A model generated the notes under the pieces. It did no database searches, had not been told where the DNA came from, and saw only the letters and a program-made list of their open reading frames with translations. Below, one piece after another: positions 43,081-51,505 of a stretch of DNA of 64,000 bases. Location: the NCBI RefSeq assembly GCF_013201935.1, contig NZ_CP053833.1, positions 1,550,001 through 1,614,000 of the forward strand, given 5' to 3'. How positions within the stretch are numbered: position 1 is the stretch's first letter; each line of letters starts with the position of its first letter. The translations under genes and the position numbers were made by a program. The DNA is from Arcobacter cloacae (lineage in GTDB: Bacteria; Campylobacterota; Campylobacteria; Campylobacterales; Arcobacteraceae).

Positions 43081-43090
43081 TAAAGTTCAA

Positions 43091-43129
43091 TAATATAAAA
43101 GCTAAAAGCTTTTATATTATCATTTTTTT
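43091..43129 (+). terminator. Rho-independent terminator of the plus-strand Usp gene
   Basis: TAATATAAAAGC (43091-43102) and GCTTTTATATTA (43108-43119) pair perfectly, followed after three bases by seven T. The T tract overlaps the 3' end of the convergent DUF1538 gene. Confidence 0.8.
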
Positions 43130-44601
43130 AAGTTCATGATTATGCTATAACTCATAACTGTAATCATAGGAAATACTGAAGCAAATGCAATAAGTCCAAA
43201 TCCATCCATTAAAACATTTCTACCCTCTATATTTGTAGCTAAAAATATTCCAAATGCTGTAACTATAGGAACTGTAATTTCAGAAGTTGTAACACCCCCT
43301 AAATCAAAAGCAAAAGCAACTATTTGTTTTGGAGCAAAGATAGTCAAAACAACAACAATACTATATAAAATAGTTATTAAAAGCCAAATATTATAACCGT
43401 TTACGATTTTATACGCCCCAAATAAAATACCAAATCCAACACCAATAGCAACTAAAAGTCTAATAATAGTAACATTTAATCGAATACTTGACATTTTATC
43501 AGCTTGTTTAATAACAGCCACCAAAGCAGGTTCTGCCATTGTTGTTCCAAAACCAATTAAAAATGCAAATAAATATATAAAAAATACATTATTCATTTGA
43601 ACTAAACTTCCAGCTATTGATTCTCCAATAGGGAAAAGTCCTAGTTTTATTCCAACAATAAATCCATATAAACCAATAACTAAAAATATAAATCCAAAAA
43701 TAACCCCTGAAATATTTGCCAAAGGTTTTTTAATAACTAAATATTGAAAAATCAAAATAGTAGCAATTATAGGCACTAAATTTAAAAATGTTTTAAATAA
43801 ATCAGTAATTACTTTGATTATTGTAAAACCCTCTTGATAGTGTGCTTCATCTTCAACCTTTGCTACAAACTCTATAGCTTCCGTTCCAAAATCACTTCCA
43901 AGTGCAAAAATTCCATAAAGTTGAATACTTATCATTGGAGTTATTGCTGCAAGTGCTACAAATCCAAAACCATCTTTTAAAACACTTCTTCCTTGTAGTG
44001 CTGAAGCTATTCCAATACCCAATGCCACTATCAACGGAACTGTTGCAACATTTGTAGCAACTCCACCTGAATCATAAGCAAGTCCAATAATAGCAGGTGG
44101 TGTAAAATATGTAACAACTAAAACAATCACATATCCAACTATAATAATAATTGCTATATTCCAACCTAATATGGTTCTTACTATTCCAAAAGCTGTGATT
44201 AATCCAACACTTGTAGCAATTATTAATCTCAAGGTTAATGGGTCTAAAGCCCCTTTTGAAATCTCTCCTGCTTGAGAAGCAACAGCTATAATAGCAGGTT
44301 CAGCAATAGAAGCACTAAATCCCAAAGCAAAACCAAATAAAGCAAATAAAAATATGGATTTTCTCTCCAAAAATTCACTTGAAAGATTGTTTCCTAAAGG
44401 GAAAATTCCAATTTCTAAACCCATCAAAAAAAATGTAACTCCAATAATTACAATAAAAAAACCTATGCAAATAGAGATTACATTTTCAGGCATACTTTGA
44501 AATACAAATAATTGAAAACCTACAATAATCAAAAGAATAGGTATTAAATTGACAGTAGATTCAATAAAAGTATGTCTAAATTGTTTTACTAAACCATTCA
44601 C
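43120..44601 (-). CDS. DUF1538 membrane protein, predicted transporter
   Basis: A 493-residue integral membrane protein made of two homologous halves. Each half has the block G-F-x-x-(A/T)-x-A-E-P-A-(I/L)-x-A-V (SASIAEPAIIAV near 95, TTMAEPALVAV near 345) and the block D-x-G-G-V-x-T-x-x-x-T-V-P (DSGGVATNVATVP near 178, DLGGVTTSEITVP near 430). Such inverted-repeat architecture with a broken helix motif is typical of secondary transporters, but the substrate of DUF1538 is unknown. It is last in an operon with Usp, PII-like and CBS genes, with a gap of only 3 bases to the CBS gene, so its activity is probably nucleotide-regulated. Confidence 0.85.
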   Translation of the reverse strand: MNGLVKQFRHTFIESTVNLIPILLIIVGFQLFVFQSMPENVISICIGFFIVIIGVTFFLMGLEIGIFPLGNNLSSEFLERKSIFLFALFGFALGFSASIAEPAIIAVASQAGEISKGALDPLTLRLIIATSVGLITAFGIVRTILGWNIAIIIIVGYVIVLVVTYFTPPAIIGLAYDSGGVATNVATVPLIVALGIGIASALQGRSVLKDGFGFVALAAITPMISIQLYGIFALGSDFGTEAIEFVAKVEDEAHYQEGFTIIKVITDLFKTFLNLVPIIATILIFQYLVIKKPLANISGVIFGFIFLVIGLYGFIVGIKLGLFPIGESIAGSLVQMNNVFFIYLFAFLIGFGTTMAEPALVAVIKQADKMSSIRLNVTIIRLLVAIGVGFGILFGAYKIVNGYNIWLLITILYSIVVVLTIFAPKQIVAFAFDLGGVTTSEITVPIVTAFGIFLATNIEGRNVLMDGFGLIAFASVFPMITVMSYSIIMNLKK

Positions 44602-44604
44602 ACG

Positions 44605-44991
44605 TTATTCCACCCATGTCATTAAGTAGTGTGTTAAATCAGTGATTGATAAAACTCCTAAAAGTTCATTATTATCTGTTACTACAACTCTTTTTATATT
44701 ATGGTCTATCATTATTTTTGCAGCATATTTCACATCTATCTTAGCAGATACACTAAAAGCTGGTTTATTATATAAATCATAAACATTTAATAACTCAATA
44801 TCTCCATCTTCAGCAACTATTGCTTTTAAAATTTGTGTATTTGTAATCAAACCATAAGCATCTGAGGGTGAATTTTTTTCAACTACTAATGATTTTAAAT
44901 TTTTATCTTTCATAAGTTTTAATGCCTCTTTTAAAGTGGCGTATGGTTTTATCGTCGTAACATTTTTTTTCATCAATTCTTCAACTAGCAT
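44605..44991 (-). CDS. Tandem CBS-domain protein
   Basis: A 128-residue soluble protein of two CBS domains: KKNVTTIKPYATLKEALKLM to YGLITNTQILKAIV, then KPAFSVSAKIDVKYAAKIM to LLGVLSITDLTHYLM. CBS pairs bind adenosine nucleotides or cyclic dinucleotides. The closing ITDLTH has the Asp that binds ribose in many CBS proteins. It lies between the PII-like and DUF1538 genes with gaps of 9 and 3 bases and is probably the ligand sensor for the transporter. Confidence 0.88.
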   Translation of the reverse strand: MLVEELMKKNVTTIKPYATLKEALKLMKDKNLKSLVVEKNSPSDAYGLITNTQILKAIVAEDGDIELLNVYDLYNKPAFSVSAKIDVKYAAKIMIDHNIKRVVVTDNNELLGVLSITDLTHYLMTWVE

Positions 44992-45000
44992 ATTTTTTCC

Positions 45001-45351
45001 TTATAAATCATCTTCTTTTTTTATTGTATCTTCAAATTTTTTTAAAACTTCCCTATCTAAACCAACTATATGAGAAATTGGCATAGTAAAAGCTACGCAA
45101 CTAAGTTCATTGTCTACAACTTTTTTATTTAAAGCTTTTAAAACTTTTTTAGACAACTTTTCTTCCAAAACATAATTAACAATTGTTTGATTTCCTTCAA
45201 AAGTCAAAGAAAAAAAGCTCTTCTTAGCTCCTGAATTACTTCCTCTTCCTTGAATCACAGTAGCACCATCAGCACCACAATCTTTTGCAATATTCTTTAT
45301 AACATCTTCATTTTCAGCAGATGTTATAACTACTAAATTAACAAATCTCAA
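45001..45351 (-). CDS. PII-like (GlnB-superfamily) regulatory protein
   Basis: A 116-residue protein with the beta-alpha-beta-beta-alpha-beta order of PII: RFVNLVVITSAENEDVIKNIAKDCGADGATVIQGRGS at the start, a T-loop-like segment SNSGAKKSFFSL (near 38-49), then VNYVLEEKLSKKVLKALNK. The T-loop lacks the uridylylated Tyr and the Arg/Lys pattern of GlnB/GlnK, so it is one of the PII-like proteins that serve membrane transporters. Two bases downstream of the Usp gene and nine before the CBS gene. Ligand is likely an adenine nucleotide or second messenger, by family. Confidence 0.78.
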   Translation of the reverse strand: MRFVNLVVITSAENEDVIKNIAKDCGADGATVIQGRGSNSGAKKSFFSLTFEGNQTIVNYVLEEKLSKKVLKALNKKVVDNELSCVAFTMPISHIVGLDREVLKKFEDTIKKEDDL

Positions 45352-45353
45352 TT

Positions 45354-46190
45354 TTAATCCTCCAAAATTTTATAAATAATCACATCTTTTGTAGAGTGTT
45401 CTAATAAATCAAAAGAGAAAATACTAAAACTACTACTAACAGATAAACTTAATAAATCAATAGTTTTATACTCTATTGATTCATCTACCATAGATTTTAT
45501 ATCTATATATTTTTTTGCTTTTTTAAAAACTTTAATCTCTTGAGGTATATTTAAATTCTCAACAAATTTATTTAATTCTAGTTCCGCTTCTGTAGCATAA
45601 AAATCTACAAAATCATGAACTTCATCATCATCAAAACCATATAACTTAACCCTATCTTCAAAAAATGTTTTATAATAGTGTTCTATATGAAAATTTGCTT
45701 CTGGAAAAAGATTAACTAAATACTCGATATTTTTCTTAGAAGATTCAGATAAATCTGTAGGTATTAAAATATTTTTATAAATAGGAGTATCTTCTGTTTT
45801 TATAACTAAAACTGGTAAATCTACTTTTCTAATAATTGAATTTAAATTTGAACCATTAAAAATATCTTCAAAAAAAGTTCTCTCTCTTTTAAAACCAACA
45901 ATAACAGCTGAAATATTATGAGTTTTTATATGCTCATTTATAATCTCAATAAAATTTCCACATTTACAATAGATTTTTGCATTATCTTCATAATACTTTT
46001 TTAATATCTCTTTACTTTTATCCAAAGAACACTCTGTTTTTTCTTTGAAAAATTTCAAAAATGATTCATCTTCAATATGAAGAACATCTAATTCTTTATC
46101 ATATTTTTTTGCTAAATATATAGCTTTTTTAGCAATAGTTGGGGTAAATTCCCTAAGATCATTTAAAACTAATAATCTGCTTCTATTCAT
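45354..46190 (-). CDS. Tandem universal stress protein heading the DUF1538 operon
   Basis: A 278-residue protein of two Usp domains: SRLLVLNDLREFTPTIAKKAIYLA and, from about residue 137, YKNILIPTDLSESSKKNIEYLV. The first domain carries VIVGFKRE followed later by FNGSN, a partial ATP loop. Overall layout and the phrase ILIPTDLSESSKK match its plus-strand relative at 42256. It is the first gene of a four-gene leftward operon (Usp, PII-like, CBS, DUF1538) with gaps of 2, 9 and 3 bases. Confidence 0.85.
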   Translation of the reverse strand: MNRSRLLVLNDLREFTPTIAKKAIYLAKKYDKELDVLHIEDESFLKFFKEKTECSLDKSKEILKKYYEDNAKIYCKCGNFIEIINEHIKTHNISAVIVGFKRERTFFEDIFNGSNLNSIIRKVDLPVLVIKTEDTPIYKNILIPTDLSESSKKNIEYLVNLFPEANFHIEHYYKTFFEDRVKLYGFDDDEVHDFVDFYATEAELELNKFVENLNIPQEIKVFKKAKKYIDIKSMVDESIEYKTIDLLSLSVSSSFSIFSFDLLEHSTKDVIIYKILED

Positions 46191-46298
46191 TAGTTACTCC
46201 TTTTCTTACATTAGTTAGATTTTAAAATAAAAAAGTTAACGAATAGTTATTTTTTTATAAAATCACAAAATAAAATCAAATAAAATTCCCAAAAGATA

Positions 46299-46715
46299 CT
46301 AAAATACAAAAGCTATATCAGAAATAGCAATATTATAAATATTTATTTTTACACCATCACTATCAACAACACTATATGAAATAGTAAGCTCATTTGGATT
46401 TTCTATTGTTTGATTTTTCTCTACAAAGTCTACATATTTATCATAATCAATAATACTATAAATAAATTTTGCTTTATGTTTGAATTTTTCATTATTTATA
46501 TATTTTTCATAAACCTCTTTATATGTTTCAACATCATATTTATCATAAAAATTCTTTTTATACATCAACTCACAATATGACTCTTTTTTAAAATCTTTTG
46601 ACGCATAACTTAAATAATCATCTGCAATTATAGAAGTTAAATCTTCATGTATCTCAAATAAATTGTATTTTTTATATCCATTTTCATCAGATATTAAAGA
46701 AGTTGTTCTAATCAT
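46299..46715 (-). CDS. Hypothetical protein, Tyr- and Asp-rich
   Basis: A 138-residue protein I do not recognise. It is unusually rich in Tyr (about 16) and in Lys, Asp and Glu, with a helical middle (DVETYKEVYEKYINNEKFKHKAKF) and a beta-rich end (LTISYSVVDSDGVKINIYNIAISDIAF). No signal peptide or membrane segment. A weak AGGAAA precedes the ATG. Flanked by AT-rich spacers on both sides, so monocistronic. It might be an accessory gene. Confidence 0.6.
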   Translation of the reverse strand: MIRTTSLISDENGYKKYNLFEIHEDLTSIIADDYLSYASKDFKKESYCELMYKKNFYDKYDVETYKEVYEKYINNEKFKHKAKFIYSIIDYDKYVDFVEKNQTIENPNELTISYSVVDSDGVKINIYNIAISDIAFVF

Positions 46716-47025
46716 AATTTTATTTCCTTATGTTTATTTTTATTATAACACAATATAAATTTATGTTTATATTTTTTAAATATGTATAATTTATTTTAAT
46801 TTATATATTATACAAAATATATAAATATTTTTTGATTATAAATTTAAATTTTCAAGATAATTTTTGATTCTTTTTTAAAAAAATTATTTTTTATAAAATA
46901 GCCTATTTTATGGCTATTAAAAATATTTTTATTACATAATGTATATCTATAAAAATACTTTAAATATATAAATTTTGTATATATTTTATTTTTATATAAA
47001 GTAGTTTTTCTTCATCTTTTTTACT
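46716..47025. other. AT-rich spacer downstream of hypF
   Basis: A 310-base gap, almost entirely A and T, with no plausible gene. It holds one hairpin (46897-46918) that may end hypF transcription and an imperfect inverted repeat ATAAAGTA / TACTTTAT (46996-47003 and 47022-47029) at the hypF stop. Upstream elements for the hypothetical gene at 46299-46715 must also lie here, but the AT richness hides any single box. Confidence 0.6.
46897..46918 (-). terminator. Possible terminator for hypF
   Basis: AATAGCC (46897-46903) and GGCTATT (46912-46918) around an eight-base loop; on the minus strand the stem is followed by TTTTAT. It lies about 107 bases past the hypF stop, so the assignment is uncertain. 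Confidence 0.4.
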
Positions 47026-49272
47026 TTATGTAAATTGATGATATATTTGCCCTAGACTAATACCTGAATCATTTGATGGAACATCAATATTAAAGTAAAA
47101 AACTCTACCCTCTTCTTGAAATTTATCAATCAAAAGTTCAAGTAAAATTTTATTTTGAAAAACTCCTCCACTTAAAACAACTGGAAGATTTTTATAAGAA
47201 TTTGAAATTTCTAAAATTATATTAACAAGAGTATTTATAAATTTTGAACAAATAGTTTTTTTATCTTTTTCTTTTATTATTTCTCTTATCATAGGTTTAA
47301 TATCTATAGTTTTTTCCAAAATCTCATAAGAAAAACAAGCATTTATAGAACTATCATAATTTAACTCGATTTGAAGCCCTGTTTCACCCTCATAAGTTTG
47401 AGTATGTAAAATATCTGCAAAAGATGAGATAGCATCAAATAAACGCCCTATAGAGCTACATAAAGGTGCATTTAAACCCTTTTGCCACATTGTATGTAAA
47501 GTTTTGATTTGGGTATGACTAAATGCTTTTGTTGTAGGAATATCTAAATTTAATATCTCTTCTAAAGTAAAAATATCAAATAACAAAGATAAAGCTACTC
47601 TTTTTGGCTCTTTAATGGCTATTTCTGTACCTAATAGCTTAAAATACTCTATATGCTTAATTCGTTTATACTCTTTTCTTGAGGCTATTAAAACTTCACC
47701 TCCCCAAATATTCCCATCTTCACCAAAACCTGTTCCATCAAAAGCAAAACCCAAAACCTCTTCATCAAGACTATTTTCAGCCATTACAGAAAGAATGTGA
47801 GCATAATGATGTTGAACTTGTATCAATTTTATATTTGGATTTTCCTCTTTTAGTTTAAAAGCAAATTTTGTTGATTCATAGTTTGGATGTTTATCACAAA
47901 TCACAACATCAGGTTTAAAATCATAAAAATTTTTAAATGTCTTTATTGTACGAATAAAATATTCAAGTGATTCAATAGAGTTTAAATCTGCTATATAAGG
48001 AGATAAAATTAAATTATTTTCAAAAGCCAAACTTATTGTTGATTTCTGATTAGCCCCAAGAGATAAAATCTTTTTGTCTAAACTTTCATTTAATTTTATT
48101 AGTGTTGGAGCATATCCTCTAGCGTTTCTTAATTTGATATTATATTTTTTAACAACTTGTATAATAGAATCATCACAACTATTTACAATTTCTCTATTAT
48201 AATCAAGGATAAAATCTATAACATCTACTAGTTTACTAAAAATATCCTCTTTAGTTTTTATAATTGGTTCATCTTTTAAGTTTGCACTGGTTGCAATAAG
48301 GGGTTTATCTATATATCTAAACAATAAATGATGTATTCCTGTATAAGCTATAAAACATCCTAATTTATTTACATTTGGAGCAACAAAAGAAGATATTGAG
48401 CTATTTTCTTTTTTTTCCAGAAGAACTATAGGTTTCTCTTTTGAAGTTAAAATCTCTTCTTCTTCCAAATTTAAATTTGTATAATTTTTAATACTATTAA
48501 CATCTTTAAACATTAGAGCATAAGGCTTAGTTGGTCTATTCTTAATATATCTTAACCTATTTACAACTTTATCATTTGTTGCATCACATATTAGGTGAAA
48601 ACCACCCATTCCTTTAACAGCTAAGATATATCCTTGATTGATTAGATTAGCAGTTTTTTCAATAGCTTCTAAGTTGTATGATATTTTTATATTATTTTTA
48701 TTATACAAAGTTACATTTGGTCCACAAACTTCGCAAGAAACAGGCTGTGCATGATACCTTCTATTTAAAGGATTTTCATACTCATCTTTACATTTTGAAC
48801 ATAATATAAAATCTTTCATAGAAGTATTACATCTATCATATGGAACTGTATTAATAATAGAGTATCTAGGACCACAATTTGTACAATTTGTTAAAGCATA
48901 ATTATACCTATGATTAGACACATCATTAATATCTTCTATACAATCATCACAAATTGCTATATCAGCAGATATGATAGTTGACTTATTATTTGTATTTAAA
49001 CTTTGTTTAATTTCAAAGGTTTTAAACTCTTCTAAAAAAGTTATTTCTTTTATATTTATTTCATTTATTTTTGAAAGTTTTGGAGGATTTTGTTTTAGTT
49101 CTTCTATAAATAAATTTATATTTAAATAAGAAGCATAAAGTAAAATATTTACACCCTTATCATCATTATTAACCCACCCTTTTATGTGATGTTTTAAAGC
49201 AAGATTATAGACAAAAGGACGAAATCCTACACCTTGGACTATACCTTTTATTTGTAGTTTAAAAGTTCTCAT
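47026..49272 (-). CDS. hypF: Carbamoyltransferase HypF
   Basis: Makes the thiocarboxamide on HypE from carbamoyl phosphate, the source of the CN ligands. Domains in order: acylphosphatase (IKGIVQGVGFRPFVYNL, residues 7-23), two zinc fingers (CDDC ... CTNC near 108-135 and CSKC ... CEVC near 155-185), YrdC-like (residues 200-390, AVKGMGGFHLICDAT) and Kae1-like (from 400, with VQHHYAHILSVMAE near 485, FDGTGFGEDG and the ATP-site end VPSNDSGISLGQ). 748 residues, normal. It lies 44 bases downstream of hydE, far from the other hyp genes, at the end of the hyd cluster. Confidence 0.95.
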   Translation of the reverse strand: MRTFKLQIKGIVQGVGFRPFVYNLALKHHIKGWVNNDDKGVNILLYASYLNINLFIEELKQNPPKLSKINEINIKEITFLEEFKTFEIKQSLNTNNKSTIISADIAICDDCIEDINDVSNHRYNYALTNCTNCGPRYSIINTVPYDRCNTSMKDFILCSKCKDEYENPLNRRYHAQPVSCEVCGPNVTLYNKNNIKISYNLEAIEKTANLINQGYILAVKGMGGFHLICDATNDKVVNRLRYIKNRPTKPYALMFKDVNSIKNYTNLNLEEEEILTSKEKPIVLLEKKENSSISSFVAPNVNKLGCFIAYTGIHHLLFRYIDKPLIATSANLKDEPIIKTKEDIFSKLVDVIDFILDYNREIVNSCDDSIIQVVKKYNIKLRNARGYAPTLIKLNESLDKKILSLGANQKSTISLAFENNLILSPYIADLNSIESLEYFIRTIKTFKNFYDFKPDVVICDKHPNYESTKFAFKLKEENPNIKLIQVQHHYAHILSVMAENSLDEEVLGFAFDGTGFGEDGNIWGGEVLIASRKEYKRIKHIEYFKLLGTEIAIKEPKRVALSLLFDIFTLEEILNLDIPTTKAFSHTQIKTLHTMWQKGLNAPLCSSIGRLFDAISSFADILHTQTYEGETGLQIELNYDSSINACFSYEILEKTIDIKPMIREIIKEKDKKTICSKFINTLVNIILEISNSYKNLPVVLSGGVFQNKILLELLIDKFQEEGRVFYFNIDVPSNDSGISLGQIYHQFT

Positions 49273-49316
49273 TTAAGCCTTTCAAAAATGTATAGTCAAT
49301 TATAGTGTAAGATATT

Positions 49317-50867
49317 TTAATAATCTAAAGGATACTCTTTAGGAAGGATAATATTGTAGTTTTTACTCAATGTTTTTGTAGTTTTAGATAATAAAATAGA
49401 GTTTGCAAACATATTTCCACAAAAAACAACATCTTTCGCTTTTGTCTCTTTTGCTATTTCATTTACATAATTACAAATAAACTCACTTAAACTCTCATAA
49501 AAAGAGTATATAAGTGTCACATTATCAACATCTGCCATTTTATAGGCCATTATTGATTGTACTATTCTTCTGTAATCTAAATAGTTCACCCCATCAAGAT
49601 TTACAAGTTTCATATCTATTTGTATTCCACTTGAAAGATTAGTACTTAAAGCTATATCTTCAAACTCTTTAGCATTGCTAATAGATAAAACCTTAGCACA
49701 CATATTTATGATTGATTCAAAGCCATTAGTATTGTTTGAAACCTCTGTTTCTAAGATATTTGGAAACTTTTTACTAAAGTTTGTAATCAATCTAGCACAA
49801 TGTTCATCTATATCCATTATCTCTTCAAAACAATTCTTTATGCTATTGTGGATATTTGGAATAGCTATAACCTCTTTTATACCCTTTGTTGGTATGTTTA
49901 TACTAATTGAGCTATTTTTTGCGTTTAAAGAGAAATATACACCAATAGTTGGTATCAATCTTTTTGCAGTTTGAGCTAAAATAGCCTTGTAAACTCCACC
50001 ATTTTCTAAAAAATACTCTTTTGATGAGTTAAATTTCTTCTTTGCAATAAAATCATATTTTGGAAATAGTCCTTTATCTCCACAAACTATAATATTTTGA
50101 TCTTTTGTATATGTAACTTTTAATCCATCTTGATAAACTTCATCATTTACATATAAAACATAATTTATACCCTGCTCTTTTAAAGCTCGTGCAAATAAAA
50201 CTGTCTCTTTATCATCAGGTATTTTTGCATATATAAAGTTTGTTGATGAAAACTCTTTATTTGCATTTTTAAACATTTTAAATTTTAACTTTACTAAAGG
50301 TCGCTCAATTGAGCAAAGAAGCTGAAAATCTTTTATATTTAATTCAAAAATTTCATCAAGTTTTGATGTATCTGTTATTAAAAGCTTTACTTCATAACCT
50401 TTATTTTCAAACTCTTCTCTTAAATCTTTATTTGGTAAAAAAATATCTTTTAAACCATTATGAGTCTCAAATCTTGAAACTTCACCCTTTGTGATTTTTA
50501 ATATATCATTTAAAAAATCTATATTATTTTCTTCTATTATCTCTTTTATTGCTTCATTTGTTAATAAACTTAAATTTTGTTTTATTTCAAAATCTTCTAA
50601 CTCTTCTAAACTCTCATCATAACTTTCAACAACATAAGAGTTTCCAATAAATATAGAAACAGGAAGTTTCTTTTCTAAAAGTGCAAAAAAACTCTCAATA
50701 TTTTGTGCTGTTTCTTCTAAAATAATTAGAATAAAACCTTTATATTGTTTACAAACGCCATTTATGTTTGCCTCTTTTATTAAATCTTCAATAATATGTT
50801 TGAAGTATAAATTTGTAGTATTAAACTCTATTTTATAAATTAATTGCATGGGTAAAATCTTCTTCAT
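49317..50867 (-). CDS. hydE: Hydrogenase accessory protein HydE (HypF C-terminal-like)
   Basis: A 516-residue cytoplasmic protein in the position of Helicobacter and Wolinella hydE. Its last 300 residues follow the Kae1-like half of HypF: VVFCGNMFANSILLSKTT at 480-497 matches HypF VVLSGGVFQNKILLELL. It ends LPKEYPLDY where HypF has VPSNDSGISLGQ, so the ATP-site loop is missing, as is the HHYAH metal motif. It therefore looks like a non-catalytic HypF relative. Known to be needed for hydrogenase activity in related species; mechanism unknown. The frame starts at 50867 and overlaps hydD by 35 bases; the ATG at 50849 (MQLIYKIEF) is an equally good start. Confidence 0.8.
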   Translation of the reverse strand: MKKILPMQLIYKIEFNTTNLYFKHIIEDLIKEANINGVCKQYKGFILIILEETAQNIESFFALLEKKLPVSIFIGNSYVVESYDESLEELEDFEIKQNLSLLTNEAIKEIIEENNIDFLNDILKITKGEVSRFETHNGLKDIFLPNKDLREEFENKGYEVKLLITDTSKLDEIFELNIKDFQLLCSIERPLVKLKFKMFKNANKEFSSTNFIYAKIPDDKETVLFARALKEQGINYVLYVNDEVYQDGLKVTYTKDQNIIVCGDKGLFPKYDFIAKKKFNSSKEYFLENGGVYKAILAQTAKRLIPTIGVYFSLNAKNSSISINIPTKGIKEVIAIPNIHNSIKNCFEEIMDIDEHCARLITNFSKKFPNILETEVSNNTNGFESIINMCAKVLSISNAKEFEDIALSTNLSSGIQIDMKLVNLDGVNYLDYRRIVQSIMAYKMADVDNVTLIYSFYESLSEFICNYVNEIAKETKAKDVVFCGNMFANSILLSKTTKTLSKNYNIILPKEYPLDY

Positions 50868-51420
50868 TTGGAATTCTAGTTAAATGTTCTCCATTATAAC
50901 TTCCTATCATACTTTTTACAACATCACTAATTGGTATATTATTTACTTTTTTAGCTTTTATACCAAGACTTTCTATCTCTTTTATACCATTTAAAATAAA
51001 CTCTTCAAATTTATCTTCCATTGTTTTTGTAAGTCCTATCCCAACACTTATAATATCTTCTGGGATTATTCCTATAATTGTCACTGTTGCATGAGAATCT
51101 AAAACAGATACAATTTCTAACATCTCCACTATTTCAACCTCATGGGCTGTTTTTCTATAGTTTCCAAGTCCTAAAAGAACATCAGAAGGAAGTCTATAAA
51201 TTCCTCCTACCTCATCTTCAATAGAAACCGTATCTAAAATAATTACATTATCATACTCTTGAAAATATGTCATTAATTTAAAGCCCAATGTTCCACCATC
51301 AATAATCTCTAAAGTTTCATCATCAAACTCGTAATTTTGTCTTATATACTCACTTGCGTAAATTCCAATGCCTTCATCTTTAAAAAGCATATTTCCAACA
51401 CCAATAACTATATTTTTCAT
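50833..51420 (-). CDS. hydD: Hydrogenase maturation protease HydD
   Basis: M52-family endopeptidase that removes the C-terminal tail of HydB after nickel insertion. The start KNIVIGVGNMLFKDEGIGIYASEYI is the family hallmark with Glu16 as a nickel ligand; the other ligands fit ILDTVSIED (Asp near 62) and HEVEIVEML (His near 93). 195 residues, a little longer than HybD (164) through a C-terminal extension (about 160-195) with no known motif. It is separated from hydC by a hairpin and 75 bases, unlike the tight hydABC spacing. Confidence 0.92.
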   Translation of the reverse strand: MKNIVIGVGNMLFKDEGIGIYASEYIRQNYEFDDETLEIIDGGTLGFKLMTYFQEYDNVIILDTVSIEDEVGGIYRLPSDVLLGLGNYRKTAHEVEIVEMLEIVSVLDSHATVTIIGIIPEDIISVGIGLTKTMEDKFEEFILNGIKEIESLGIKAKKVNNIPISDVVKSMIGSYNGEHLTRIPNEEDFTHAINL

Positions 51421-51477
51421 AGTATTTATCCTTTATAACTCTTTTATAAATTTACTATTTAAACTTATAAAAAAGTT

Positions 51478-51505
51478 AAAGGACTAAGCAAAAGCTTAGT
51501 CCTTT
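51478..51505 (-). terminator. Hairpin between hydC and hydD, likely partial terminator
   Basis: AAAGGACTAAGC (51478-51489) pairs with GCTTAGTCCTTT (51494-51505) around AAAA, a perfect 12-base stem overlapping the hydC stop codon. On the minus strand it is followed by a broken T run (TTTAACTTTTTT). It may end most transcripts after the structural genes and let fewer continue into hydDE-hypF. Confidence 0.7.

Noticed and set aside
46996-47029. Inverted repeat ATAAAGTA / TACTTTAT at the hypF stop
   Set aside because: Low-GC stem, 18-base loop and no T tract on the hypF strand; stability would be poor.
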